From CAYOPZ01 sp964406005 (GTDB taxonomy: Bacteria > Bacteroidota > Bacteroidia > Bacteroidales > SM23-62): a stretch of 64,000 nucleotides of DNA. The DNA is taken from contig CAYOPZ010000003.1 of the NCBI GenBank assembly GCA_964406005.1, positions 106,761 through 170,760 of the forward strand, written 5' to 3'. Shown in pieces: positions 9,364 to 17,916 of this stretch. The notes under the pieces were generated by a model. It was not told where the DNA came from, made no database searches, and saw nothing but the letters and a program-made list of their open reading frames with translations. Within the stretch, counting starts at the first letter, position 1; each line of letters begins with the position of its first letter. The translations under genes and the position numbers were made by a program.

Positions 9364-10797
9364 ATGAAAATTAAACGTTTTGCAGGTTCATTGTTGCTGG
9401 CGGTTCCGGTCGCCCTGGCAGCCGTGATTATATATGCCGCCTTCGATAAGAAGGAACAAACCGTTATTGTGGAGGAAACTCCGAGGATGCAGTATGTAAG
9501 CCTGCCTGCCCCGGATTCGGATGCTCCGGCAAGTTTTGAGGTGGCCGCTGAAAACGCGGTGGATGCGGTTGTTCATGTGAAAACCAAGTCTGTGAGAGAA
9601 AGCAGCGGAAACCCCTTTTATGATTTATTTTTCGGGTACCAGGATTCAGAACCCGCTCCTGTTCTGGGATATGGTTCGGGTGTCATTCTGACTTCCGACG
9701 GATATATCGTGACCAACAATCATGTGATTGAAGGATCACAGGAAGTGGAGGTGATACTGAATGACAGGAGGGCATTCGATGCCGAGGTCATTGGGACGGA
9801 TCCTTCGACCGACCTGGCCGTGCTTAAAATCAACGGCGACGATGATTTCTCGTTTTTAAGCCTGGGTAATTCGGACAATCTCCGGCTGGGAGAATGGGTA
9901 CTCGCCGTAGGCAATCCCTATAACCTGACCTCCACGGTCACAGCAGGGATAGTCAGTGCCAAGGCAAGGAGTATCGATATTCTCGTGGATGAACCACTGG
10001 CCATAGAATCCTTTATCCAGACCGATGCAGCGGTGAATCCCGGCAACAGCGGCGGTGCGCTGGTGAACACACGGGGTGAGCTGGTGGGGATCAACTCTGC
10101 CATCGCTTCGCGCACGGGGGCTTTCTCGGGTTACTCCTTTGCCATACCGGTGAGCATAGTAAGGAAAGTTACAGAGGACCTTATCGAATACGGCGCAGTG
10201 CAACGGGCCCTGATCGGCGTAACCATCGAGGATCTGACGGCCGAAAATGCCGGACAATACAATATCGACCGTATAGAGGGCGTTCTGATAACCGGGATCA
10301 GGGAGAACGGAGCTGCAAAAGAAGCCGATATCAGGGCGTACGATGTGATCGTCGCCATCAACGGGGTGAAAGTGAACAGCCCTGCCGAACTTCAGGATCA
10401 GGTCAACCGTTACAGGCCGAAAGACAGGATCAGCGTGACTCTCCGGCGGGGAAACAAGACCCTGCAGAAGGATGTTGTGCTGAGGAATCCGGCAGGGGGA
10501 ACGGGAATTGTGGAGAAAGAGGAGATCATTTCGGCGCTGGGGGCGAGTTTCGAGGATCTGAGCCCGTCCGAAATGAGGGAGCTCGGTGTCCGGAACGGCA
10601 TAAGGGTCGTGGATATCAAGGGCGGAAAGTTCCGCAGTTCGGGGATCAGGGAAGGATTCATCATCCTCCAGGTCAATAACGTTCCGGTAAAAGATGTTGA
10701 AGATTTTGAACGCATCCTGGAAAGTTCCGGAGAGGGTATATATGTGGAAGGAACATATCCGGACGGTTTAATTGCATATTATGCAATACGTTTGTAA
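9364..10797 (+). CDS. HtrA/Deg-family serine protease with two PDZ domains
   Basis: A 477-residue periplasmic protease of the DegP/DegQ/HtrA family, which degrades or refolds damaged envelope proteins. An N-terminal hydrophobic segment (residues 8-26) is a signal sequence or anchor. The trypsin-like triad is complete: H120 (TNNHVIEG), D150 (STDLAVLKI) and S229 (NPGNSGGAL). A first PDZ domain follows at about residues 285-375 and a second, weaker one at about 395-477. A TAnnTTTG box lies about 100 bases upstream. rpoD follows 95 bases later and has its own upstream region. Confidence 0.95.
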   Translation: MKIKRFAGSLLLAVPVALAAVIIYAAFDKKEQTVIVEETPRMQYVSLPAPDSDAPASFEVAAENAVDAVVHVKTKSVRESSGNPFYDLFFGYQDSEPAPVLGYGSGVILTSDGYIVTNNHVIEGSQEVEVILNDRRAFDAEVIGTDPSTDLAVLKINGDDDFSFLSLGNSDNLRLGEWVLAVGNPYNLTSTVTAGIVSAKARSIDILVDEPLAIESFIQTDAAVNPGNSGGALVNTRGELVGINSAIASRTGAFSGYSFAIPVSIVRKVTEDLIEYGAVQRALIGVTIEDLTAENAGQYNIDRIEGVLITGIRENGAAKEADIRAYDVIVAINGVKVNSPAELQDQVNRYRPKDRISVTLRRGNKTLQKDVVLRNPAGGTGIVEKEEIISALGASFEDLSPSEMRELGVRNGIRVVDIKGGKFRSSGIREGFIILQVNNVPVKDVEDFERILESSGEGIYVEGTYPDGLIAYYAIRL

Positions 10798-10881
10798 GCA
10801 GGTGCGTTTATTTGCATTCCAAAGATGTTATTTATATTGTTTAAAGATAGAAAAGGGTCTAATTTAACTGGAAATTCTTTC

Positions 10882-10890
10882 AGGGAGGTG
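10882..10890 (+). promoter_or_regulatory. Strong Shine-Dalgarno of rpoD
   Basis: AGGGAGGTG ends two bases before the rpoD ATG and its GGAGG core is four bases from it. A near-perfect anti-16S match is uncommon in Bacteroidota, where most starts have none, including nearly all others in this window. Confidence 0.6.
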
Positions 10891-10892
10891 AA

Positions 10893-11753
10893 ATGAGACA
10901 GCTGAAGATCACGAAATCAATTACCAACAGGGAGAGTGCCTCGCTGGACAAATACCTGCAGGAGATCGGGAAGGAGGAGTTGATCACAGTTGAAGAAGAG
11001 GTGGAACTCGCTCAGCGGATAAAAAAAGGGGACAGAGGCGCACTGGAGAAACTGACGCGCGCCAATCTCCGCTTTGTCGTATCCGTAGCCAAGCAGTACC
11101 AGAACCAGGGACTCAGTCTGCCGGACCTGATCAATGAGGGGAATCTTGGATTGATAAAGGCTGCAGAGAAGTTTGACGAGACGAGAGGGTTCAAGTTTAT
11201 CTCCTATGCTGTATGGTGGATCCGCCAGTCCATCCTTCAGGCGCTTGCCGAACAATCGCGGATTGTCCGCCTGCCCCTGAACCAGGTGGGATCCCTGAAC
11301 AAGATCAATAAAGCCTTTTCGAAATTCGAGCAGGAATTTGAAAGAACGCCTTCTCCCGAGGAACTCGCCGATGTGCTTGAGCTTCCCAAAGAGAAGGTTT
11401 CCGATACCCTGAGGGTGTCCGGCCGCCATGTTTCGGTGGACGCACCTTTTGTGGACGGCGAAGACAACAGCCTTCTGGATGTATTGCCCAACAATGATTC
11501 TCCAAATGCCGACAAGGCCCTGCTGAACGAATCCCTTACCCGGGAAATCGAAAGGGCGCTGGCGACGCTTACAGAGCGCGAACGTGACATAATCAAATTG
11601 TTCTTCGGCATAGGGGTACAGGAGATGACACTTGAGGAAATCGGGGAGCAATTCGGACTGACCCGTGAAAGGGTGCGCCAGATTAAGGAAAAGGCCATCC
11701 GCCGCCTGCGCCATACCTCCCGCAGCAGGCTGCTGAAATCCTACCTCGGATGA
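10893..11753 (+). CDS. rpoD: Primary sigma factor RpoD/SigA (short Bacteroidota form)
   Basis: A 286-residue sigma-70 factor. It has a short region 1.2 (SASLDKYLQEIGKEELIT), region 2 with NLRFVVSVAKQYQNQGLSLPDLINEGNLG and the -10-binding KFISYAVWWIRQSI, region 3, and a region 4 helix-turn-helix (TLEEIGEQFGLTRERVRQIKEKA). There is no region 1.1, and the length matches the housekeeping sigma of Bacteroidota, which reads the TTTG / TAnnTTTG promoters seen elsewhere in the window. Preceded by an unusually strong ribosome-binding site. The convergent hybrid kinase ends one base after its stop. Confidence 0.95.
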   Translation: MRQLKITKSITNRESASLDKYLQEIGKEELITVEEEVELAQRIKKGDRGALEKLTRANLRFVVSVAKQYQNQGLSLPDLINEGNLGLIKAAEKFDETRGFKFISYAVWWIRQSILQALAEQSRIVRLPLNQVGSLNKINKAFSKFEQEFERTPSPEELADVLELPKEKVSDTLRVSGRHVSVDAPFVDGEDNSLLDVLPNNDSPNADKALLNESLTREIERALATLTERERDIIKLFFGIGVQEMTLEEIGEQFGLTRERVRQIKEKAIRRLRHTSRSRLLKSYLG

Positions 11754-11754
11754 C

Positions 11755-13140
11755 TCAGGCCAGGTAGATTGACAATGCGTTCAGCAGATCGTGAGACCAG
11801 ATGGGTTTGATAAGGTACTTATCGAAGTATTTTAATATCTCAGCGTCCTGTGTATCAATGGAATAGGCTGTCTGGGCGATCACAGGTACCTTCGGGTTGA
11901 TTTTCTTTATCAGACGGGCAGCTTCATAGCCGTCCATTTCAGGCATGAGGATATCCATGAGAACCAGGTCAAAATGCTTTTTCGATTTATACAATTCAAC
12001 CGCCTCGCTGCCGTTTTTGGCCCATTCCACCTGTACACCTGAAGGAACCAGGATTTCCTTCAGATAGAGGAAATTGGACTCCGCATCATCGGCAATAAGA
12101 ATTTTTTTATTTTTCCACTGAACCACACCGGAATCCTCGTCTGAAACGATTTCCTCCCGGGTATACACCTGTACCTGTGTCAGGGGAATGGTGAAGTAAA
12201 ACGTCGCTCCCTGTCCCAGTTGTGAAACGGCTTTCAGCTCTCCTCCCAGGATACTGACAAGGTGTTTGCTGATGTTGATCCTCATCGCGGCGATATCGAA
12301 CGGTCTCCTGCGCTCGTCCATGACCCTGCTGAACCGTTCAAAAACCATTTCCAGTCTTTCGAGCGAGAAACCTGATCCGGAATCCTTTACAAAAAATTCA
12401 ATGAAAAGATCGTCTTTCCGTTTATAGCCGAATTCTATGCTTCCCTGTTCGGTAAAGGCGAGGGCGTTTTCCAGCAGGTTGACAAGCACCTGTTTGATCT
12501 TCCCTTCATCCGCCATGATTGTGAAATTTTCATCGCTTACGGCTGTTTTTAACTTGATGCCAAGTTCGCTCTTACCTTGATCAACGGCCAGATTGACGTA
12601 GCGGTCATATAATTCATTGCATAATTTATTGATCTGGCACTCGTTTTTCCGGACCGTCAGCTGCCCTGTCTCTATTTTTGTTATATCGGCTATATTGTTG
12701 ATCAGTTCCATCATGGAGCGGGCGCTGATGTGGATATTGTGTGTGTAAAGGTTCCTGGATATTTCGGAAATATTCTTGTCCCTGAGTAATTCAGAAAATC
12801 CCATGATGGCATTGAGTGGGGTCATGAGCTGATGGGACATATCTATGACCAGGTTGGGATCGCCGGATATATTCCCTGTCTTTTCCTCATGGCCTTCCTG
12901 TCCCTTAACGGCCGTTGACCGGGCAAGGCGGTTGGATGCATATACGGCCGTGGCCATAATGCATGCTGCTGCCAGCAAACGAATAAAAAGGTCGGTCAGC
13001 CCGGGCGTCAGCAATAACCTGTAGAAATCCGATTCGGGATGTGAAAAGATTTTACATATGGCAGTATGTGCAATATAAAAAAAGAGGCTTATAAATACCC
13101 CTGCTATGATTAAGCTTCCCGGTTTTTTTATTATCGTCAT
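11755..13140 (-). CDS. Membrane hybrid histidine kinase with C-terminal receiver
   Basis: A 461-residue protein with two transmembrane segments near the N-terminus (about residues 8-28 and 48-68) and a short loop between. Then HisKA with phosphoacceptor H103 (DMSHQLMTPLNAI), a HATPase domain (N box NLLENAL, G1 box DSGSGF) and a receiver with phosphoacceptor D396 (LVLMDILMPEMDG) and K445 (LIKP). The sensory part is very small, so the input is unclear. The reading frame extends upstream to a TTG at 13215; the ATG at 13140 is preferred because it gives the same topology as the paralogue at 23248. That paralogue has lost its catalytic residues; this one looks intact. Confidence 0.88.
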   Translation of the reverse strand: MTIIKKPGSLIIAGVFISLFFYIAHTAICKIFSHPESDFYRLLLTPGLTDLFIRLLAAACIMATAVYASNRLARSTAVKGQEGHEEKTGNISGDPNLVIDMSHQLMTPLNAIMGFSELLRDKNISEISRNLYTHNIHISARSMMELINNIADITKIETGQLTVRKNECQINKLCNELYDRYVNLAVDQGKSELGIKLKTAVSDENFTIMADEGKIKQVLVNLLENALAFTEQGSIEFGYKRKDDLFIEFFVKDSGSGFSLERLEMVFERFSRVMDERRRPFDIAAMRINISKHLVSILGGELKAVSQLGQGATFYFTIPLTQVQVYTREEIVSDEDSGVVQWKNKKILIADDAESNFLYLKEILVPSGVQVEWAKNGSEAVELYKSKKHFDLVLMDILMPEMDGYEAARLIKKINPKVPVIAQTAYSIDTQDAEILKYFDKYLIKPIWSHDLLNALSIYLA

Positions 13141-13301
13141 ACGGATTCGTTCAACCGACCTTCCGGCAATTTGCCTATATTCGATCCAATATAATGATTT
13201 CCATTCATTTTTCAAGGTATTTGGTTATGATTTCCATCGGTTTAATGGCAGCGGACATGGTTTGTTCCACCTGCCGGGGAGGTGATTGAAATGCCTGGTT
13301 T

Positions 13302-15320
13302 TCAGGATTTTTTCTCCAGGATTTCACGGAGTTTGTACATCTCGTCGCGCAGTCTGGCCGCTTCCAGGAAATCGAGTTCCCTTGCTGCCTTTTCCATGGC
13401 ACGCCGGGTGTTCTCCATGGTCTTTTTAAGGGCGCCCGGATCCATATAGCGGATCAGCGGATCGGCGGCGATATCCGTTGTACCGGATTCCACATAGTAG
13501 GATCCCCCCGTGATTTCAGAAACAGGCCGTCCCATGATGGATTTGGTCGCTTTGATGATCTGTGTGGGCGTGATCTTATGCGCTTTGTTGTATTTCAGTT
13601 GTTTGTCCCGTCTCCGGTTGGTCTCGGCTATGGTCTTTTTCATGGAATCCGTTACCCTGTCGGCATACATGATCACCTTTCCGTTAAGATTCCTGGCGGC
13701 CCTTCCCGCGGTCTGTGTGAGAGAACGTTCCGAACGAAGGAATCCTTCCTTGTCCGCATCCAGAATGGCCACAAGCGACACTTCCGGGAGATCGAGGCCT
13801 TCGCGAAGCAGGTTTACCCCGATCAGCACATCGAATTTCCCTCTCCTCAGACCATCCATGATTTCCACCCTCTCGAGGGTATCTATATCGGAATGGATAT
13901 ACCTGCAACGGATGCTGAGGCGGGAAAGGTATTTTGTCAGTTCTTCTGCCATTCTTTTTGTCAGCGTGGTCACAAGGACCCTTTCCTGCAAAACGACCCT
14001 TTCACGGATCTCTGCCATCAGGTGGTCGATCTGGTTGAGGCTCGGGAGTACCTCAATGGCAGGATCGGGGAGGCCGGTAGGACGGATAAGCTGTTCCACG
14101 ATCACTCCTTCACATTTCTCCAGTTCATAGTCGCCGGGCGTTGCACCCACATATATGACCTGGTTGACGAGCTCTTCGAATTCCTTGAATTTAAGGGGCC
14201 GGTTGTCCACGGCAGCAGGCAGCCGGAAACCATATTCCACAAGCGTTTTCTTTCGTGAATGATCTCCTCCGTGCATGGCCCTGATCTGGGGAAGGGTTAC
14301 ATGGGATTCGTCGATGACGGTAAGGTAATCATCCGGAAAATAATCCAGGAGGCAGAAGGGCCGTGTCCCGGGCGGGCGGCCGTCAAAATACCGGGAGTAG
14401 TTCTCTATTCCCGGACAGTGACCGAGTTCCCTGATCATTTCAAGATCATACTTCACCCTTTCGGAGATCCGCCTTGCTTCCAGGTCTTTCCCGATATCCC
14501 TGAAAAAGTCCGCCTGCCTGACCGCATCCTCCTCGATCTGCGAGACGGCTGCCTGCATCCTGTATTTTGTAGTCACAAAAATGTTTGCCGGGTAGATGAT
14601 TACATGGCCGGGTTTTTCGAGGGTGGTCCCGCTGACAGGATCAAACGATTCTATTTCGTCTATATCGTCTCCCCAGAATATGAGTCTGTATCCCAGGTCC
14701 GCATAGGCCAGGCAGACATCAACATGATCTCCCCTGACCCTGAAGGTGCCCTTTCTGAACTCCACTTCATTTCTCGAATACATACTGTCCACAAGCTTTC
14801 TGAGTATATCGTTCCTGGCGATGCTCTGTCCCTTTTCGATCCTTATGGTGTTCGCGTGGAAATCTTCGGGGTTCCCTATGCCGTACAGGCACGATACGGA
14901 CGACACAACGATCACATCGTTCCGGCCGGAAAGAAGGCTCGATGTGGTGCTCAGCCTCAGTTTCTCGATTTCATCGTTGATGGAGAGATCTTTTTCAATG
15001 TAGGTGTCGGTAACGGGCAGATAAGCTTCGGGCTGGTAATAATCGTAGTAGGATACGAAATATTCGACGGCATTGTCCGGGAAGAACTGCTTGAATTCAC
15101 CGTATAACTGGGCTGCAAGGGTTTTATTATGGCTCAGCACAAGGGTGGGTTTCTGAACGTTCTGAATGACGTTTGCGATGGTGAAAGTCTTGCCTGAACC
15201 CGTAACGCCGAGCAGGGTCTGGAATTTATCCCCCCTGCGGATGCCCTCGGTCAGCTCCCGTATGGCCTGTGGCTGGTCTCCCGTCGGCCTGAATTCTGAT
15301 GTAATCCGGAATTCCATCAT
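13302..15320 (-). CDS. uvrB: Excinuclease ABC subunit B
   Basis: A 672-residue helicase-like subunit of UvrABC nucleotide-excision repair. It has Walker A GVTGSGKT near residue 40, the DNA-clamping beta-hairpin YYDYYQPEAY near 95, DESHVTLPQI, the helicase motif VGVNLLREGLDLPEVSL, QTAGRAARN, and a C-terminal UVR domain (about residues 635-670, FLEAARLRDEMYKL) that contacts UvrC. Starts at the first of two adjacent ATGs. The upstream gene on the same strand ends 7 bases before it, so the two are probably co-transcribed. Confidence 0.97.
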   Translation of the reverse strand: MMEFRITSEFRPTGDQPQAIRELTEGIRRGDKFQTLLGVTGSGKTFTIANVIQNVQKPTLVLSHNKTLAAQLYGEFKQFFPDNAVEYFVSYYDYYQPEAYLPVTDTYIEKDLSINDEIEKLRLSTTSSLLSGRNDVIVVSSVSCLYGIGNPEDFHANTIRIEKGQSIARNDILRKLVDSMYSRNEVEFRKGTFRVRGDHVDVCLAYADLGYRLIFWGDDIDEIESFDPVSGTTLEKPGHVIIYPANIFVTTKYRMQAAVSQIEEDAVRQADFFRDIGKDLEARRISERVKYDLEMIRELGHCPGIENYSRYFDGRPPGTRPFCLLDYFPDDYLTVIDESHVTLPQIRAMHGGDHSRKKTLVEYGFRLPAAVDNRPLKFKEFEELVNQVIYVGATPGDYELEKCEGVIVEQLIRPTGLPDPAIEVLPSLNQIDHLMAEIRERVVLQERVLVTTLTKRMAEELTKYLSRLSIRCRYIHSDIDTLERVEIMDGLRRGKFDVLIGVNLLREGLDLPEVSLVAILDADKEGFLRSERSLTQTAGRAARNLNGKVIMYADRVTDSMKKTIAETNRRRDKQLKYNKAHKITPTQIIKATKSIMGRPVSEITGGSYYVESGTTDIAADPLIRYMDPGALKKTMENTRRAMEKAARELDFLEAARLRDEMYKLREILEKKS

Positions 15321-15327
15321 CCGGGCC

Positions 15328-16362
15328 TTATTCCACGGTTCCGGTAAGGGTCACACATATGGGCAGATGATCGCTGATTCCGCCGTAATAAACCGGTCCT
15401 CCGTAAGTTCTGTCGGGTACATACTGCCGGTACTCCTCATTATAGTATAGCATGAAATCCTCTTTGAGGATGCGGGCCGAATCATATCCTGTGTGCCATC
15501 CCTGCCTGTCTGTAAGGAGTGACCGTGTAACCATGAACTGGTCGAGCATGTTCCATGTACCCTGGTAGTTGTAAGTACCTTCATTGCCGGTATTGTGCAG
15601 GTCATACATCAGGTTGTACAATTCCCGGCCACCTGCATTCTTTCTTTTATTATTGGCCAGAAGCATTTCAAAAATGCTTCTGTTGGTCGGTTCGTCATTG
15701 AAGTCTCCCATGATGATTATCTTGGCTCCGGGTTCCCTGTTCAGGATGGCATCGACCTGCTTTCTGAGCGTTACCGCGCAAAAAATCCTTTTTGGCTCTG
15801 TTTCCCGCTGACCGGCAGACCGGGAGCTCCAGTGATTGACGAAAAGATAAAGCTTCTCTCCATTCCCGGTCATGCCTTCGACATAAAGAATGTCCCGTGT
15901 TGTTTCGGTGGAGTCAAAAGGGAAAATAACACTGACAGGCTTGCTGCCGGTCACCCTGAATGCTTCCTTCCGGTAAAGGAGGGCGCAGTCTATCCCCCTG
16001 GAATCCGGACTTTCATAATGTACTATGCCATAGTCCCCTTTTCTGAGTGCACGGACCTCCAGGAGGTCATTGATCACCTTCTTGTTTTCCACCTCACAGA
16101 GCCCGATTACATCGGGCAGGTCCTTTTTCCAGGCTGCCTGGATCACCCCGGCTATGTCACCGAGTTTTTTGGAATATTTTTCCTCGTCCCATGCCTTTTC
16201 CGCTTCCGGGGTGAATTCTTCATCCATTTTATCCGGGTCGTCGCTGAGATCGAAAAGGTTTTCGACATTGTAGAACATGATCCTTAAATCGGAGTCCGGT
16301 TTTTCTGCAGGGTAAAAAGCCACCAGGAAAAAAGCTGCCAGAAAGAATCCTGTTTTTTTCAT
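15328..16362 (-). CDS. Secreted endonuclease/exonuclease/phosphatase-family protein
   Basis: A 344-residue protein with a signal peptide (residues 4-18, MKKTGFFLAAFFLVAFYPAE). The EEP fold motifs are in order: FYNVENLFD (metal Asn), GLCEVENK (metal Glu), NHWSSR, GDFNDEP (Asp and Asn) and SDHLPI (catalytic His). These enzymes cleave phosphodiesters in DNA, nucleotides or lipids; extracytoplasmic members in Bacteroidota are usually predicted nucleases. It lies 7 bases upstream of uvrB on the same strand. Substrate cannot be assigned. Confidence 0.88.
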   Translation of the reverse strand: MKKTGFFLAAFFLVAFYPAEKPDSDLRIMFYNVENLFDLSDDPDKMDEEFTPEAEKAWDEEKYSKKLGDIAGVIQAAWKKDLPDVIGLCEVENKKVINDLLEVRALRKGDYGIVHYESPDSRGIDCALLYRKEAFRVTGSKPVSVIFPFDSTETTRDILYVEGMTGNGEKLYLFVNHWSSRSAGQRETEPKRIFCAVTLRKQVDAILNREPGAKIIIMGDFNDEPTNRSIFEMLLANNKRKNAGGRELYNLMYDLHNTGNEGTYNYQGTWNMLDQFMVTRSLLTDRQGWHTGYDSARILKEDFMLYYNEEYRQYVPDRTYGGPVYYGGISDHLPICVTLTGTVE

Positions 16363-16512
16363 TGGTCGACGGGTCTGAGCGTTGTTGTAAAAATACTCAG
16401 TTATCCCGGAAATTATTATATTTATTCTGAATTCTCCGTAATACCACGGCCTTTTTTACGGTACTTTCATGTATGCCGGGAAAGCGGACCGTTATTTTGA
16501 AAAATTCTTTCC

Positions 16513-17916
16513 ATGCCCCAGAAAAGCGATGAATTAATTAAAAGGATCGCCAAGCTTGTCAAGCAAAACCAGGAGCTCATTGAGCAGCATGAACGCCTGA
16601 CAAGGGAGAACGAGAAGCTGCAGACGAAAATAGACAATTTCAAGTCCATCCTGGCCGATCTCAGGGAAAAGGGAGAGGTGGTGGATGAGAAGGAACTTGA
16701 AAGGCCGCGCTCCCTGAAGTTTAAAATGGCCACGGTGCTTTTTGCCAATGTGCATGGCTTTTCCAGGATCTCGGAAGGGATGGATTCCGAGAAGCTCATG
16801 GATGAGCTGGATACGGTCCTTTTCCAGTTCGATGTCCTGCTGAAGAAATACAACATTCATAAGATCAAGACCATCGGGGATTCGTACATGTGTGCCGGAG
16901 GCATCCCCGTCAAGAACATTACAAATCCTGTGCAGGTTGTCCTCTGTGCCCTCATGATGCAGCAGTTTCTCGATGAGCTGCAGGTGAAGGGGAAGACCGG
17001 GCAGAGGATATGGGAACTGAAAATAGGTATTCATACGGGACCCGTCACGGCAGATATCATAGGCAGGCGGAAGATATCCTACGACATCAAGGGAGATACC
17101 GTGAACATTGCCAGCCGCATGGAGTCCTCCGGGGAGGTCGGAAAGATACTGATCTCGGTAATGACCTACGAACTGGTAAAGGAATTTTTCATGTGCGAAT
17201 ATTACGGCAAGCTTCCAGTGAAGTATAAGGGGGATCTCGAAATGTTTTCGGTCAAGGGTCTGCGGCCGGAATACTCGGAAAACGGGGGAGGCCTGATTCC
17301 AAATCAGATGTTCGATACGAAATTCAAGCTCATCCAGTTCACCGACATGCAGGAGATCATTCTTGACAAGCTGGAAAAGGAATTGCCCCAGTACCTTTAT
17401 TATCATAATGTGAAACACACCGTGGATGTGGTTACGGAAGTGGAACTGATCGGCTGGGCCGAGGGCTGTTCTGATGACGAGGTATTGTTGCTGAAGACCG
17501 CAGGACTTTTCCACGATGCCGGGCATACCATAGGATATGACAACCATGAAAGTTACGGCTGCGACCTGGCGAGGGATTTTCTTCCCAGGTACGGGTACAC
17601 GGATGAACAGATTGAAAAGATCTGCAAGATCATCATGGCAACCCAGTTGCCGCCGAAGCCCGAATCCTTGCTCGAAAAGATCATATGTGATGCCGATCTC
17701 GATTACCTGGGCAGAAGCGACATGATCCCCGTTTCGAACACCCTTTACAAGGAACTGAAAGAACAGGAAAAGATAGGCACCTTCAATGACTGGAACAAAT
17801 TACAGGTGAAATTCATCAGCGGCCATCAGTATTTTACACAGACCGCCCGGAGCCTGAGGGAAGTCAACAAGCAGAAGCAGATCGAACGCATTCAGAAGCT
17901 TATTGTCGGGGACTGA
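16513..17916 (+). CDS. Class III nucleotide cyclase fused to an HD phosphohydrolase domain
   Basis: A 467-residue cytoplasmic protein. Residues 5-60 form a coiled coil. A class III cyclase domain follows (about 70-255): K119 and D191 match the adenine-selecting pair, N198 and R202 the transition-state pair, and D123 (TIGDSYM) the second metal aspartate. The first metal aspartate is Asn79 (LFANVHGFS instead of LFADxxGFT). The C-terminal half (about 285-460) is an HD domain with H298 and H302 (YHNVKHT), H334-D335 (FHDAGH), H345 and D393, a pattern resembling cyclic-nucleotide phosphodiesterases. So one chain may both make and break a cyclic nucleotide, or the cyclase may only sense. The convergent multi-PAS kinase overlaps its end by 25 bases. 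Confidence 0.88.
   Translation: MPQKSDELIKRIAKLVKQNQELIEQHERLTRENEKLQTKIDNFKSILADLREKGEVVDEKELERPRSLKFKMATVLFANVHGFSRISEGMDSEKLMDELDTVLFQFDVLLKKYNIHKIKTIGDSYMCAGGIPVKNITNPVQVVLCALMMQQFLDELQVKGKTGQRIWELKIGIHTGPVTADIIGRRKISYDIKGDTVNIASRMESSGEVGKILISVMTYELVKEFFMCEYYGKLPVKYKGDLEMFSVKGLRPEYSENGGGLIPNQMFDTKFKLIQFTDMQEIILDKLEKELPQYLYYHNVKHTVDVVTEVELIGWAEGCSDDEVLLLKTAGLFHDAGHTIGYDNHESYGCDLARDFLPRYGYTDEQIEKICKIIMATQLPPKPESLLEKIICDADLDYLGRSDMIPVSNTLYKELKEQEKIGTFNDWNKLQVKFISGHQYFTQTARSLREVNKQKQIERIQKLIVGD

Noticed and set aside
14259..15107. Plus-strand open frame of 282 codons
   Set aside because: Opposite uvrB; product shows no family motif.
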